Positions 25,158-36,129 are shown, counted from the first letter of the stretch. The stretch is DNA of 64,000 nucleotides from Sipunculus nudus (GCA_026874595.1 CM049319.1:37329473-37393472); one strand, 5' to 3'. The notes: a model not told the origin generated them from the letters alone. A program made the numbers and translations.

Positions 25158-25214
<57 letters not shown>
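25158..25214. repeat. (AT)n array
   Basis: Uninterrupted alternating AT of about 57 bp. The frame through it (YIYIYI) is an artefact. Confidence 0.95.
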
Positions 25215-25218
<4 letters not shown>

Positions 25219-25559
25219 CGCCTTTTTTAACATATTTATTTTCACTTAAAGCTTTTGAAGTGCACGCACTGTTTTCTCAGGTAGTCATTTCATATAACTG
25301 TATTAAGTATTGATGTTATTTGAAGTTCCCAGTTCAAATCCACGCTTCTTGAATCAAATCCGTTGCTCCCGGACCCCAGTCTGCCAGACTTCCACCTTCT
25401 TGAATGTAAAATAACTTTTTACTTGCATAAATTAACAGTAACACAAACCCCTCAAGACGATAGCCGCGGTAGTCTGAGATGTAAATCCAACGTTTACGTC
25501 GCCAGCTTCTTCAGATAAAAAAGCAATATAAATACGATGGCAAACAGAATTTCCAATAC

Positions 25560-26420
25560 AAGTAAAAATGTTGAGTCCGGAACGCTCAGGTCAAAAGTTG
25601 GAGAGGAACTCCCAAGTGCTGAGGCCTTTACTCTTTATCATGTATGTCAATGACCTTCCGAAGACTGGACAAAGGGACAGCTTTTCACAATACGCAAACG
25701 ACATAGTCCTCTGGGCCACTGGTTCCAACGTTTGCTTTTCACGCAACGCAGTCGAAACATAAGCAACTGGTGCAACACCTGGAGAATCAAACTAAATCCT
25801 ACCAAAATACAAACTGTTTTGTTTAGCAAGCGTACGCATAAAAAATATGTTGACCCTCAAAACTTTTAGGTGGAAATTTAAAAGATTCTGACGCTGCCAG
25901 AATCCTAGGTGTATTTTTTACCAAAAAAAAAAATCGTTTTGCGCCCTTGCATAGAGCATATCAGTCAACAAATGTGTAGTAGGATTAATGTTCTAAAGTC
26001 TGAGCGCTATAAGAAGGACGGACCTAAACAGGAGAGGGCTACACACCTATATAAACAATGGATTCGCCCTATAGGCATACACTGATCCACAGCTTTATTA
26101 GGTGTAGCTAAAACACGCATTGTTATAAAACATCATAACTAAGAACATGCACAAACACACCGACTTAGAAAGTTTACATGATAGAACAATCCATCAACAC
26201 CTTTAACAGGATAAAACATATAAACTCATTACAAATATTAGCAAATGGCTAAAAGCATACAATAGCCAAAAATAAATTCGTTTCTCCTCTAGACATAATC
26301 CTACCACATCCACTAAGCAAGCAGCTTTATCAAGTCAGCTTGATCTTTACTTGCAACCGGTTTAGTATTTACAGGCCTGAGCTTTTCATCTTTATCTCCT
26401 CACAATTTCTCATAATCTTT
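25560..26420 (+). pseudogene. Decayed LINE ORF2, C-terminal reverse transcriptase part
   Basis: A non-LTR retrotransposon reverse transcriptase remnant. The frame at 25568-25762 includes LRPLLFIMYVNDLP, then QYANDIVLWATG, which align by eye with RT blocks where active elements have GPLLFxxYxNDLP and YADDxxLW. The first catalytic Asp of the YADD box (25691-25702) reads Asn, so the enzyme is inactive. After a stop the sequence continues in the same style with NISNWCNTWRIKLNPTK, then LYKQWIRPI and LLGVAKTRI-like blocks in shifted frames, as in Jockey-like LINEs. Frameshifts and stops are frequent. The 5' part of ORF2 and the endonuclease are absent (5' truncation, typical of LINE insertions). 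The 3' limit is approximate and I saw no clear target duplication. Confidence 0.8.
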
Positions 26421-29350
26421 GGGCCTAATAGTAAATAGATAGTAATTAAACTTTCACTTAGATATCATCTTTATCATTGCTGAAGGAGCGCCTAGGGCGG
26501 ATGTCTTCGACTTCCTCAACTACTATATTTTCCTTCTTAAAAAAAAAAACCGGACGCTTGGACCGCGAGAACCGAGCATCCGCAAAAAGAGTTCATGCTT
26601 CACGGCCGCTTACCCGAGCATTCCTGAAAGCCTTGGGTAAAAACAAAACACGTTTAAGGCAGACAACACAACTGATGTCGCGCAGCAAATTTAAACATGT
26701 TGTTACATATACTATTGTTAGTTTAGCTATGTTGTAGCTAAAGTTAAATGACTACAGAAACAATGATATATTCGTGACGTCAGAAAAGCTTTCTTAATCA
26801 CATTTTTGTATGACAGTACCCGCGTCTAACGCGGCTTGAAGCTTCATGTTTGCACAAACAAACTTTTGTTATATTAAAAAGCTTTATAAGCAAGTGTGAT
26901 GGCGTTAGAAATGTTTTGAAACTCCCTTTTTATTTAGTTCCCATCCGAAAGATGTCATAATGTAATTTCACAATTTCAATTTTGTTATCACAGTGTGCAG
27001 AAATTGCTGTAAAATGAACTTTCGCCAAATCAGACACTATATATAGGTTGATCAGTGTTTCTTGCAGACGGATAGTGACAGTTGGCGGTGAAATAGTTCG
27101 TATTAGAGGTCTGCCATGGCTGTTTCCAGCAAGCTCGAAAGCACGTGACGTCGCGGCCCTTATGTAGTGACCTTCCTCCCAATCCCACATTGCTTTAATC
27201 TTAAGATAACCTCAGCAAATACTAACATCACCGAATCTCCTGCTAACAACCGAAATACGTACCGCTAACAGTAAACCTACATTCAGCAGATATCCACAAT
27301 GTTTTGGTTGAATTTATTAAATGGTAACAGTTTTCAAAAGTGTAACAGTGAAATACATACTCTTGGAGACGCAAACTGCTCTGTAATAAAAAGTAAGAAT
27401 ATTTTATTGTTGTCTGGAGATCTTTGTAAAAGACCGTATGTCCCTTTCTATGAATAGCCATACTTTTTAACCTGCAAATAACTGTCTGTGCAGTGTTTAC
27501 AGAACATATTCCACTCAGCATAAGTAAAATTTGTGTGCACGCATGATCAAGGATCTTGACCGATATCTGTCAGTGAGCCATTAAAATGCTCCTAGATATT
27601 AATATTTTTTTTCACAGTGCTGTGGATTAAACCATTCGAAACAGGTCGACCGTGACAGTAAAATATAATGCCTTCGGAATAAAGAAATATTTAATACGTT
27701 AAACATTCTGTCGGTCTTTTAAAGGAGAGAGTCAGATCCGTTTAAAAGTGTTTCTCTTTACCAGTTTTTTTTGTGAAAAGTAAATTTAAACTATTTTTAA
27801 ACCTTAAATCAACACAATTTATCCACAATATATACGTACATATTGCCCCCACACAATATTTTATCTTGCCAGGATGTCCCGTATCTGTAATCATTTACAT
27901 TTCGACATTTGCCTGTAATTCCATTACCATTAAAATTTAAACAAATGGATGAAATCAAAATCTTGACCAATACTCTTATGAATTATAGATCCGAAATATT
28001 TATTTAAAGATTACTGTCTGGAGTGAACATGTAAATACATCTAAAAGAGAATTTTTATTCCCTTATTGGTCATTTTAACATCATTTAATGGTATGGTGGT
28101 ACCTAGCCGTGACAAACACGACTCAGTTAGGGCCAAGCCAGTTAGCTGGCCATAATGTCAGAGGGCCGGTCCGGCGTTAGGTGGTACCAAACTCAAGTGA
28201 CATCAGACGTAGACAGTACCAAACCAATCTTTATGAACGAGTGTAAAACAAACAAAACGATTGCTTTGACATATCAATAGATATCTCCTTTTTATAGAAA
28301 AGTGATGGAAGAGAATTCAAGTTTTTGAGAGTAGGTACGTCGTTAGGACGCGATTATTCCTTTTATCAGAAAATGTACCCAATCAACAGCTCTCTCGCTC
28401 ATCACATACCGATATCTAATGCTTAGTGTTACAAAAGACAAAGAAAATCCACGTCAAGATTTATATAGAAACAGGGGGAAAATTAGTCATGGTTGAACCA
28501 ATCAGGCGTTAGAACGGTAGAAAGTGACTTCAACCAAAGAGCGGATCGCACCCTCAAGCGACTTTCAATGTCTTTTAAGGGAAAGGACAATAATCCAGGC
28601 CTTGCTATCTGATATTAGATTGAACCCTACCTATGTGCTCCCGTCAAGAAAAGGGGTCTAAGAACATCCGCTCCATCGTCCCACGCCTCAGCTGTCATTC
28701 TGTGTCACATCCTCGGGCGAATGGAGGTAACACTGCTATAAGAATGCTAACCTTTTTGAGACTAAGAATTGTTGCTGATATTGACTTTTTTCTAATTCCC
28801 TTAAATTGAATAAAATATGGTAGAACCATTATTCTTTTTAACCACAATCTTAAGTTTCTTTATTCCAATCTTTTATTACCATTTTTAAATTCGGCAACCT
28901 TTATAGCACATTGAAGTTCGAATCTCGTAAAAAAATTATGGTCCACATGTCTGATCAACCAGAATTAAGTCAAGGAAATCACCTTTTCAACCTCTGGCAC
29001 TATTCAATTAAACAACACACCAACACAACAGTCATGAATATTAATGAATATCTTTTAATCTCAACTGTAGTTGCGAACGAGTCCAAAGGGGTTAATGATA
29101 ATATTAAATCTACTGGATATCAGGATTTATATACAAGGGCTAGAAATAATCCAGAAATCAAAACCTGTCGTTAAATCTGAGGACCTATCGAGGTCCCATT
29201 ATTTTATCTATGAGGTCCTACTAAGTTATGAACCTGGGATCAACCTCTCAGCTAATTCACATGAATTCCCGGTTTCGCAGCGTTTTTGGGTAAATGTCAA
29301 AGGACTCAAAGCAGCCGAAACAGTTATTAAGATATCAAATATTCCGTGTA
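26421..29350. other. AT-rich stretch, no gene recognised
   Basis: A unique, less AT-rich patch at about 28480-28740 has CCAATCAG and GATA-type words. Overlapping frames at 28911-29373 (87 and 100 codons) show no domain I can name. Nothing else is supportable. Confidence 0.35.
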
Positions 29351-29355
29351 AATGT

Positions 29356-29512
29356 TGTTACAGGGTGACATAAAAGCGGACCGAACTGTCTCGCTAGTGA
29401 TGCTTGCTTTTCTAGCGAAGCGGTCGGTTCGCCGAACCTGTGCGCCACCGACATGGGTTAGACTCCCGGACCGGCCCAGGATTTTTCCCCTCAACAATTT
29501 GTCTTCGTAACA
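29356..29512 (+). repeat. TRIM LTR 1
   Basis: Begins TGTTACAGGGTGACATAAAA and ends TTCGTAACA, 157 bp. The ends form the inverted pair TGTTAC/GTAACA. Upstream AATGT is one half of the target duplication. Confidence 0.85.
29413..29486 (+). promoter_or_regulatory. tRNA-like Pol III unit in LTR 1: A box, B box, T5 terminator
   Basis: A box TAGCGAAGCGG at 29413-29423 fits the tRNA consensus TRGYNNARYGG. B box GGTTAGACTCC at 29456-29466 differs from GGTTCGANTCC at one position. They are 32 bp apart, the spacing of a tRNA without a long variable arm. A run of five T at 29482-29486 would end a Pol III transcript. The same module recurs in LTRs 2 and 3. Confidence 0.65.
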
Positions 29513-29515
29513 AAA

Positions 29516-29533
29516 TGGGGGCTCGTCCGGGAT
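29516..29533 (+). other. Primer binding site for tRNA-Pro, interior 1
   Basis: TGGGGGCTCGTCCGGGAT is, from knowledge of tRNA-Pro, the exact complement of its last 18 bases including CCA. It lies three bases after the LTR end, the normal position for minus-strand cDNA priming. The same 18 bases form the classical proline-type primer binding site of some vertebrate retroviruses. Confidence 0.85.
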
Positions 29534-29621
29534 GACGGTTAAACTTTGTGGCCCAGGGAATAAGCTCACCAAAGTGTGAATCCTGGGATAATTAGTCTTG
29601 TTCTGATAGCAGAAGGCTCTT

Positions 29622-29632
29622 AAGAGGGGGTG
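29622..29632 (+). other. Polypurine tract, interior 1
   Basis: AAGAGGGGGTG directly precedes LTR 2, as expected for the plus-strand primer site. Confidence 0.7.
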
Positions 29633-29788
29633 TGTTACGGGGTGACATAAAAGCGGACCGAACTGTCTCGCTAGAGAAGCTTGCTTTTCTAGCGAAGCGG
29701 TTGGGACGCCGGATTTGTGCGCCACCGACCTGGGTTCGACTCTCGGATCGGCCCAGGATTTTCCCCTTAACAATTTCTCTTCGTAACA
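29633..29788 (+). repeat. TRIM LTR 2
   Basis: 156 bp, begins TGTTACGGGG and ends TTCGTAACA. Very similar to LTR 1. Confidence 0.85.
29690..29762 (+). promoter_or_regulatory. tRNA-like Pol III unit in LTR 2
   Basis: A box TAGCGAAGCGG at 29690-29700, B box GGTTCGACTCT at 29733-29743 (one mismatch), T4 at 29759-29762. Confidence 0.65.
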
Positions 29789-29791
29789 AAA

Positions 29792-29809
29792 TGGGGGCTC
29801 GTCTAACGT
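29792..29809 (+). other. Degenerate primer binding site, interior 2
   Basis: Starts TGGGGGCTCGTC like the first site, then diverges (TAACGT), so only its first 12 bases match tRNA-Pro. The polypurine tract of this interior is AAGAGGGGATG at 29896-29906. Confidence 0.7.
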
Positions 29810-29906
29810 GACGGTAAACTTTGTGGCCCAGGGAATAAGCTCACCAAATGTGACTCCTGGGATAATTAGTCTTGTTCTGACAGCAGAACGCTCTTAAGAG
29901 GGGATG

Positions 29907-30061
29907 TGTTACGGGGTGACATAAAAGCGGACCGAACTGTCTCGCTTGTGAAGCTTGCTTTTCTAGCGAAGCGGTTGGTACGCCGGACTTCTGCGCCACC
30001 GACATGGGTTCGAATCCCGAATCGGCCCAGTATTTTCTCCTGAAAAATTTGTCTTCGGAAT
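29907..30061 (+). repeat. TRIM LTR 3
   Basis: About 155 bp, begins TGTTACGGGG. Its 3' end has decayed (CTTCGGAAT where the others have CTTCGTAACA) and is followed by AATGT, the second half of the target duplication. Confidence 0.75.
29964..30036 (+). promoter_or_regulatory. tRNA-like Pol III unit in LTR 3 (perfect B box)
   Basis: A box TAGCGAAGCGG at 29964-29974, perfect B box GGTTCGAATCC at 30007-30017, T4 terminator at 30033-30036. Sequence around the boxes still resembles a tRNA (GGTTGGTACGCC in the D arm, GGACTTCTG in the anticodon region), but I cannot fold a full cloverleaf acceptor stem, so it is tRNA-like and not a tRNA gene. Confidence 0.65.
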
Positions 30062-30439
30062 AATGTTTGAGCTAGGACAACGACATTCACTACCGAAATC
30101 CAAAGCCTCAGATCCCGAGCTGTTTACTTTTACAAATTTTGCAGCATCGCTATCAAGTGGACTCCCTGGGAAAAAATTATTGTACTGGCAAGGTTGACAA
30201 AGATTATGGCTTCAACTGATAGATAAAATACTTGTTATAAATAAGACCAATGTGTCGTCCTAAATAAACGATAATAAAATCAAACAGAATAAATCTATAC
30301 GGACGATTAGTGTAAGTTATAACAGGCCTTTCAATTATCCCCGGGTCCCGATGATTTAATGCACAGAACGATAAGTAGACATTGTCTCGATTATCACTGA
30401 ACCCGCTTATCATCCCGAGGACACATGCTCGGCTTGAAA

Positions 30440-30780
30440 CTAGTTGTTTTTTACGTAATAAAGCTGGCAGTCGTCACAGATCAAAATTAACAGCGCTGTG
30501 ATATAGACTGGTCCCCGAAGCAGAAGAATTAGTGCCATTGTCATTAAAAAGTTGTGATTACGCCGCAGGTAAAACCGGCTTGTAACAAATTGCAGACACT
30601 CGCTGGCGATTATCTGCAGTGACGAGTCTCCCGAACGCAAAACAAAGCCACATAATGACCCAGGTGCTTTATAACTGGCCAACAAACATTATTTCTGCTT
30701 ATGCCTTGAGCCCCAGTTATTCATAATTAACCTGATTTGCTGCTCATTTGGTAATTTTCTCACCAAATCCAAGACGTTTT
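30440..30780. promoter_or_regulatory. Possible conserved regulatory element
   Basis: Unique, less AT-rich block with TAAT words, AACAAAG and CCATTGT (SOX-type) and TTATCTGCAG (GATA-type). Both strands give only short frames without domains. Confidence 0.2.
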
Positions 30781-33150
30781 TTCTCAATTTTTCCTCCGTA
30801 ATTTGTCAATAGACTTGCTCAAGCACCCACTATGCTCCTACACTTGTTTTAATATCTGTCTTTTATATAAATAAGTAATGTGTTGTAATATTTGTGTTTA
30901 ATTTTATATTATTTTGAGATATCTTGTGTTTGTCAATGAAATGTAATCACTGGTGTATGAGTTAGAATAAAATGGTTGTTACAATTTTATATCAGAAATA
31001 TCATCACTATAAAACCCGAAAATAATCATAACCTTGTCTCTAAAGATTACTTTTTACAATTCATAAGCATCATGAAATCAAGATATCATTTTGAAGATGT
31101 TGGTGAAACAACTGTTATTTTATATCAAATACTTCTACCTGATCTATCACCTTTACACCTTATGAGTTCAAGGACTCGCTGAACTCTTTAATGCATACTC
31201 CACAATCGCAAATAGCTGGCCTTCTTTATTCAGATACACATTTGTTTAATCTCTTGTTCTCTCACTGAAATTGCTGTACAAAGTTGTGCAGATGCGACAT
31301 GTTGTATTGTAACCTCTGGGCTCTGTGCCGATTTTCGAAACTTTCGATTGATGTCTCAGATTTTATCATGACTACAGTATATAACAAACGGGTTTTTTTT
31401 ACAAACCCAACGTAAAATGAAATCCAAACATAAATGGCTTGTATGTTAAAATGATGGCAATCGGATATATTTGTAGCAACGCCCGATACTTGACCCATGC
31501 CCGGCGGATAATGTAACCTCCTACGTTCTACACCAGAAGCTATTTACTTGTGCCAAACTAAATAAATCATTACGGAAACTCAAAGGCGGAGAAGGTCGAA
31601 CAAACGTTAAAGCGCTGCCACTGGCGTGGGGCTGGTCAATTACAATAGGAAAAGAGACTTCCGGAATAGGGTCACCGAACTTTCTAACGGGTACTCTCCT
31701 GTATTGACCAGGATTCTGTGCAACTTTAGACGTGTATACAGAATTGATATATGTGCGCATGTCTTTAGAAGGTAAACTTAGTTCTGTGACAGACATGTCC
31801 CATTAGATATATAAAGGGTATTAAAATACCGCACATAACTACTTATTTAATAAAACAATATTTTAGAGATTACAGCTAAATGACTTCCAGTCTTATATCA
31901 GGCCAAAGCCAGCCATTTAGTTTTATAAGCAGAAGAGGATTTTTTTCAAACAGTAACAAGCAAACACATCGTCTCTAAACGAAGTTTAAATGATTTTTTA
32001 TCTGTTTTCTATACTTTTCTAAGAGATCAATATTTTGAATATATTCAGTAATTAATTTAACATTTAGTTGTTGAAAATAATATGTAACCTAACTTCCAGA
32101 AGTGACACCTTCGAAAATACATGACTGTAAGACGAAATAGGGACAAATTACCAAGTATATAAACATCTGTGTATAATTGTTGCACCTGCCCATTACTTTT
32201 TCATTAAAAAACATTACGACATATAATTCGGCATAAAAAAATAGCTTCATGCTTGGTAAGAGAGAATTTATATAGAGGGATGCAACAAAGGTCGCATATT
32301 ATAATAATACCAATTCATCTCAAATTTTTCATCAAGATTCTAAAGATAAAAAACAGGAATGTACCATATTTAAAAATATATATATATGAGAGCTGAAAAA
32401 AATAAGCATAACCATTAATTAAGTTACCGTTAGTATCATTAAGTAATCATAAATTACCGAAAGCACCAGCCCCGATTTGATTATACTATCAAGTTTAAGT
32501 TTATTAACTAGCTTATTAACTATAAGCACGTACAACAACCAATGTACAACGGGCCCGGTCTAGCCCCAGTGGACACGAAATTCACTTACACTCTTGTGAC
32601 CTGGCCTGTAACAGACTATATCACTAAGAGAAGGGAGTTTTTTTTCCATTGATTAATATATTTTAATAAATTTGGGCCTTCCATACTCTACTTACCCTGG
32701 GCCTGCAGCTGCCTTTTTGACACAGCAATGGTCCGAAACCTTCCTGACTGGATTAATCTAAAGCTGGATGATACCAAGTTACAGGAATGCGCTGGATAAA
32801 CAGACTTTCATTAAATACTCTCATATATAATTATTTTTAACAATATTGCCCCGTCCTTTCCATTATTTGGAAAGATTATCTTATTTGATCAAGCTAATCT
32901 GAAGCCCCTGGACTTTTTCCAAATAATGTCTCTTCATACGTTATATCAAAATATCACGAAATATCGTTTCATAGGTGAATTTGGAACTATTTACTGAACC
33001 CATCATTTGGAATATTATCTTATCTCACATATATCGTTTATCAACAATGATTATTGCAACATAATAGAATACCAGAAACATTATATAAAAAAGAATTAGC
33101 GGCCGTTTAAAACACAGGTAAGTAACTGATATAATCTTAGGTGTAAGGTT
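30781..33150. other. AT-rich stretch, no gene recognised
   Basis: No gene or repeat I can support. The minus frame at 31521-31796 (91 codons) has no recognisable domain. Confidence 0.4.
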
Positions 33151-33194
33151 TTGAGTCTGCCGGAGGTTCACATGTCAGACAGGCCAAGCCTTCA

Positions 33195-33235
33195 CAGCTG
33201 CTGCTATCACTAAGAGCAGCTGTATAAACCAGCTG
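33195..33235. promoter_or_regulatory. Cluster of three CAGCTG E-boxes
   Basis: CAGCTG at 33195-33200, 33217-33222 and 33230-33235, three perfect palindromic E-boxes in 41 bp, in a unique less AT-rich block running to about 33420. CAGCTG binds class A and tissue-specific bHLH dimers. Three within 41 bp is unusual by chance. Confidence 0.35.
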
Positions 33236-33733
33236 GGCAGCTTACGACCCAGCCCAAACAACGTTCTGACAGCTAAGCGTCGATAACAGCTTTGATCTCT
33301 TGTGATCGGAAAGATTAGAGGCTGGAGAAGCCCCTATCAAGTCCGCATATCCAAGGTTGATATCTAAGCTCTTACTGGACACCGGCGAGCTCCGATGAAC
33401 TTGTCAGATTACGCCCATCAAGTCTCCTATAGACTATGTAACTGACTACGACTAAACACTCCGGGTGATTTGGGTAACAGGCCTTCTCCGATTACTAACC
33501 GCATACAGTTGCATATACTGCCTGTGAAAGCAGTTATCATATTATGAACGGATTAAACCGGAACCCTCCCCCTTGAAAATCGATTAACCCCGCAGTACAA
33601 CGTCTTTCTTGAGTACAGTATTTCGCATGTATCTTAAATGTGTTGAAGTTTCCTGACACGCCTGAGTGAATGCCGTCGCCTGCGTCTGCTCTGTCTAAAG
33701 ACGAGGGTAAAATATCAGCACGCTAAGTGCAAG

Positions 33734-33880
33734 ATGAAGGAGTTACAGACCGACTTCCCCGACAGCTCCGACTATTTCCAGATAGCTGTAATTAGTACAT
33801 TTTCACCGTTTACTGGTGTCCTGTTTTCAAGGAAAGATTTCCCAGTCGTTTTATATAAATGTTCGGATTCCCTGACGTGA
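33734..33880 (+). CDS. Small ORF (48 codons), unidentified, possibly first exon
   Basis: ATG at 33734 is the first start after an in-frame TAA at 33725; the frame runs to TGA at 33878-33880. The first 16 residues, MKELQTDFPDSSDYFQ, use mainly C or G at third codon positions (GAC, TTC, CCC, AGC, TCC, CAG), unlike the surrounding AT-rich DNA. The remaining residues are AT-biased, suggesting coding sequence ends after the CAG and continues elsewhere, but no canonical GT donor follows that CAG. Upstream DNA is also GC-richer. I recognise no family. Chance or a conserved non-coding block are fair alternatives. Confidence 0.2.
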   Translation: MKELQTDFPDSSDYFQIAVISTFSPFTGVLFSRKDFPVVLYKCSDSLT

Positions 33881-34804
33881 TAGTTCAACTTTTAACTATA
33901 AGAAAATCTCGCAATTATTTTTTGAAAAATCCGAAAAGTTACATTACATGGAAATGCGATCTTATATTATAACAGCCAAGTAATTAGTTCAGACGTGACA
34001 ATTTGTGAAACACCATTATACTATAGGCATATTGCAGGCCGTCTCTAATCTAGCTATACAGGTGTCCGCTAAATATGTGTTTGAATTCAATGAACTCTCT
34101 GCACTTCAGGTTCACGGCTCCCGATGATTACATTAATAACTACCTCACTGACAGCTTATAATTATGCTCCGAGTGAAGACGACGTAATATCATTATCTGA
34201 AAACTGGGATTTGTGCAGAACCAAATGATGATATTTGTCTTCCCAAAGTTATGCCGAAGAGGAAAAAATGCTATTTTTTCTGTAACAGAAATGTTCTCAG
34301 GAGAAGATATATCCATTTTGTTACAACCACAATAACCATGATAAAATTAATATAACAAGCGCAAGAGCAGACGGACCAGAAAATATTTTCTAGTGCACAC
34401 GAGTTAAATACTTAGGTGACTATGTAGTGAAAATAAATAAATAATGAAACAGTTAAAATTGCACATATAAGGTATAAGGATGCGCTTTTGATGCTATATA
34501 ATAATAAAGAACAGGTATTAGGAACCTATGTTTTCGATACTCATATTCCCATCCCCATGCAAAAATGTCCCGTCACCATGCCCAATGGGCCTTTAATATA
34601 CACCACAGCCTTCCTTAAATACGTCAATTATATTTACTTTGTTCCCTTCTAGTAAGGAGTTGGTTGTTACTTCATGTCTGAGATTAAAAAAAAAATAATA
34701 ACTCACCGATGATCCATTATTTATCGATATCACACTTAACATGTTCTTCTATAGCATATTAAAATTTAAAAAAAAATGCATGCTTACTCTAGCATCTTGG
34801 CTTA

Positions 34805-35650
34805 TCTAAACAAGTGGCCCATGGACCATGACGCTCAGCTGAATTCAAATAACCTTGAACAATGGGTAACATGATTTCAAGAGTGCTCAAATTCATGCAT
34901 TTTGCCAATAGACCTTAGATATAGGTTACAGTGACCTTATTCTACATCCAGCTGCTACCATTTGTCCCATCTGACTAATAGAGTGTTGAAATCATGTTCT
35001 TTCACATAGCTTGCAGAATATAGGTCACATCGACATTATTTAAGATTTCCTAGACCTGTTTACGGGAATTGCCTGGGTCTTATCAAATTAAAAGTTTCTA
35101 GGTACAGCTGTAACCGATCACGCAAATTTGTCCTACAGAGTGCTCAAATCATGTTCTTTCATATATCTTGCAATATCTAGGTCACTATAACCTAATTTCA
35201 GGTTTCCAAGGAGATTTGCCTAAGATCTCCAAGGATGTACAGATAGAAGCTAGATTCTAGGTCTAACGGTTACAGTTTGTGCCCTATTTACAGCCAAACT
35301 GATTCTTTATATAAGAGGCGCTACCAGTATACAGGAACTGTTGGAACACTCCATTATCAATATGCATGCAAAGAATCATGGCGATCAATGCATTAGTTAT
35401 TCAGATACTGAAGTTTTGTAACAAATTTTTGATTATTCTTGGGGTTATTTAGGAGCCCCATAGCTCGTAGGATATGTGTAACAGAGACCTAATTTCAGGT
35501 TTCCAAAGAGATTTTTTTCATGGACTTCCAGGATGTCACTTTAGAAGATTCTAGGTTCTGTGGTTACGATCTGTGCCCTGCTAACGGACGGCTGGACAGA
35601 CAGACAGATGACGGACAATGAGTGATAACTTTTAGTCAACTGAGCGCTTT
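34805..35650 (+). repeat. Long interspersed repeat of molluscan style with internal direct repeats
   Basis: Begins AACAAGTGGCCCATGGACC and ends with an ACAGACAGACAGATGACGGAC tract followed by GTGATAACTTTTAGTC. Inside, GTGCTCAAATCATGTTCTTTCA-type blocks recur about 160 bp apart, and CCTAATTTCAGGTTTCC recurs at 35191 and 35488. From memory, repeats starting AACAAGAGGCCCATGG are common in bivalves; this is the main basis for the taxonomic guess. No coding frame. Confidence 0.6.
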
Positions 35651-36129
35651 AACACAGATCGTAATTATTACAACAACCACTTGTTTATTCACGTTTGTCG
35701 GCCAAGAGTAGAATCAGACAAGCCCGAAACGTGGGCGTCCTGTAAAAATAAAACTTTCCTATAGATGGAGGCGTTTGTATGTCATGTTTATCAGTCAAAT
35801 ATGGCATGCACAACATTATACTTAAATCTACAAGGTCTCCGTTAAATCTCGCGGTCCCGTTTAACCAAATGCCCAAGTGGTTGTTCTTATATAATTCGGC
35901 CCTGTGCATGCATCATATACTATATTTCTGGTAACATATATTTCTGGTGTTCGGCATGACACTAACAACGTTACTTTTTAACGAAAGCATTAGATATCTC
36001 ACCACCATGGGTTTTTCTAGCATTTTCATCCTCTAGTATCATATTTTCAGTAGGTTAATGTTGTGTAAAATAGTTATGTGTGAAGAATACTTTTAACGCA
36101 CAGTGATTAAACTTTCAAAACGGATGGCG

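Larger units (their letters stand above)
29356..30061 (+). mobile_element. TRIM: miniature LTR retrotransposon, LTR-interior-LTR-interior-LTR
   Basis: A 706-bp unit made of three LTRs (157, 156 and about 155 bp) separated by two interiors of 120 and 118 bp. Intact LTRs begin TGTTAC and end GTAACA. Each interior starts with AAA, then a primer binding site complementary to the 3' end of tRNA-Pro, and ends with a polypurine tract (AAGAGGGG) abutting the next LTR. The whole is flanked by AATGT at 29351-29355 and 30062-30066, a 5-bp duplication as made by LTR-retrotransposon integrases. There is no gag or pol and no room for one, which fits the TRIM class (LTRs of about 100-250 bp and tiny interiors), moved in trans by an autonomous partner. 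Antisense frames across it translate the repeat and are not genes. Each LTR also holds a tRNA-like Pol III module, annotated separately. Confidence 0.85.

Noticed and set aside
28080-28230. Inverted pair around GGTGGTACC words
   Set aside because: The two arms do not pair beyond the GGTACC hexamer, so there is no supportable stem or TIR.
29516-29533. Endogenous retrovirus inferred from the proline-type primer site
   Set aside because: The interior is only 120 bp with no gag, pol or env; the primer site alone is shared by many LTR elements. TRIM is the better reading.
29327-29773. 148-codon minus-strand frame across the TRIM
   Set aside because: It translates the antisense of repeated LTR and interior sequence, and near-identical frames recur in each unit. 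Explained by the repeat.
29964-30036. Possible true tRNA gene
   Set aside because: A and B boxes are present but no seven-base acceptor stem or consistent anticodon stem can be formed, and the sequence lies within every LTR. Kept only as a tRNA-like promoter module.
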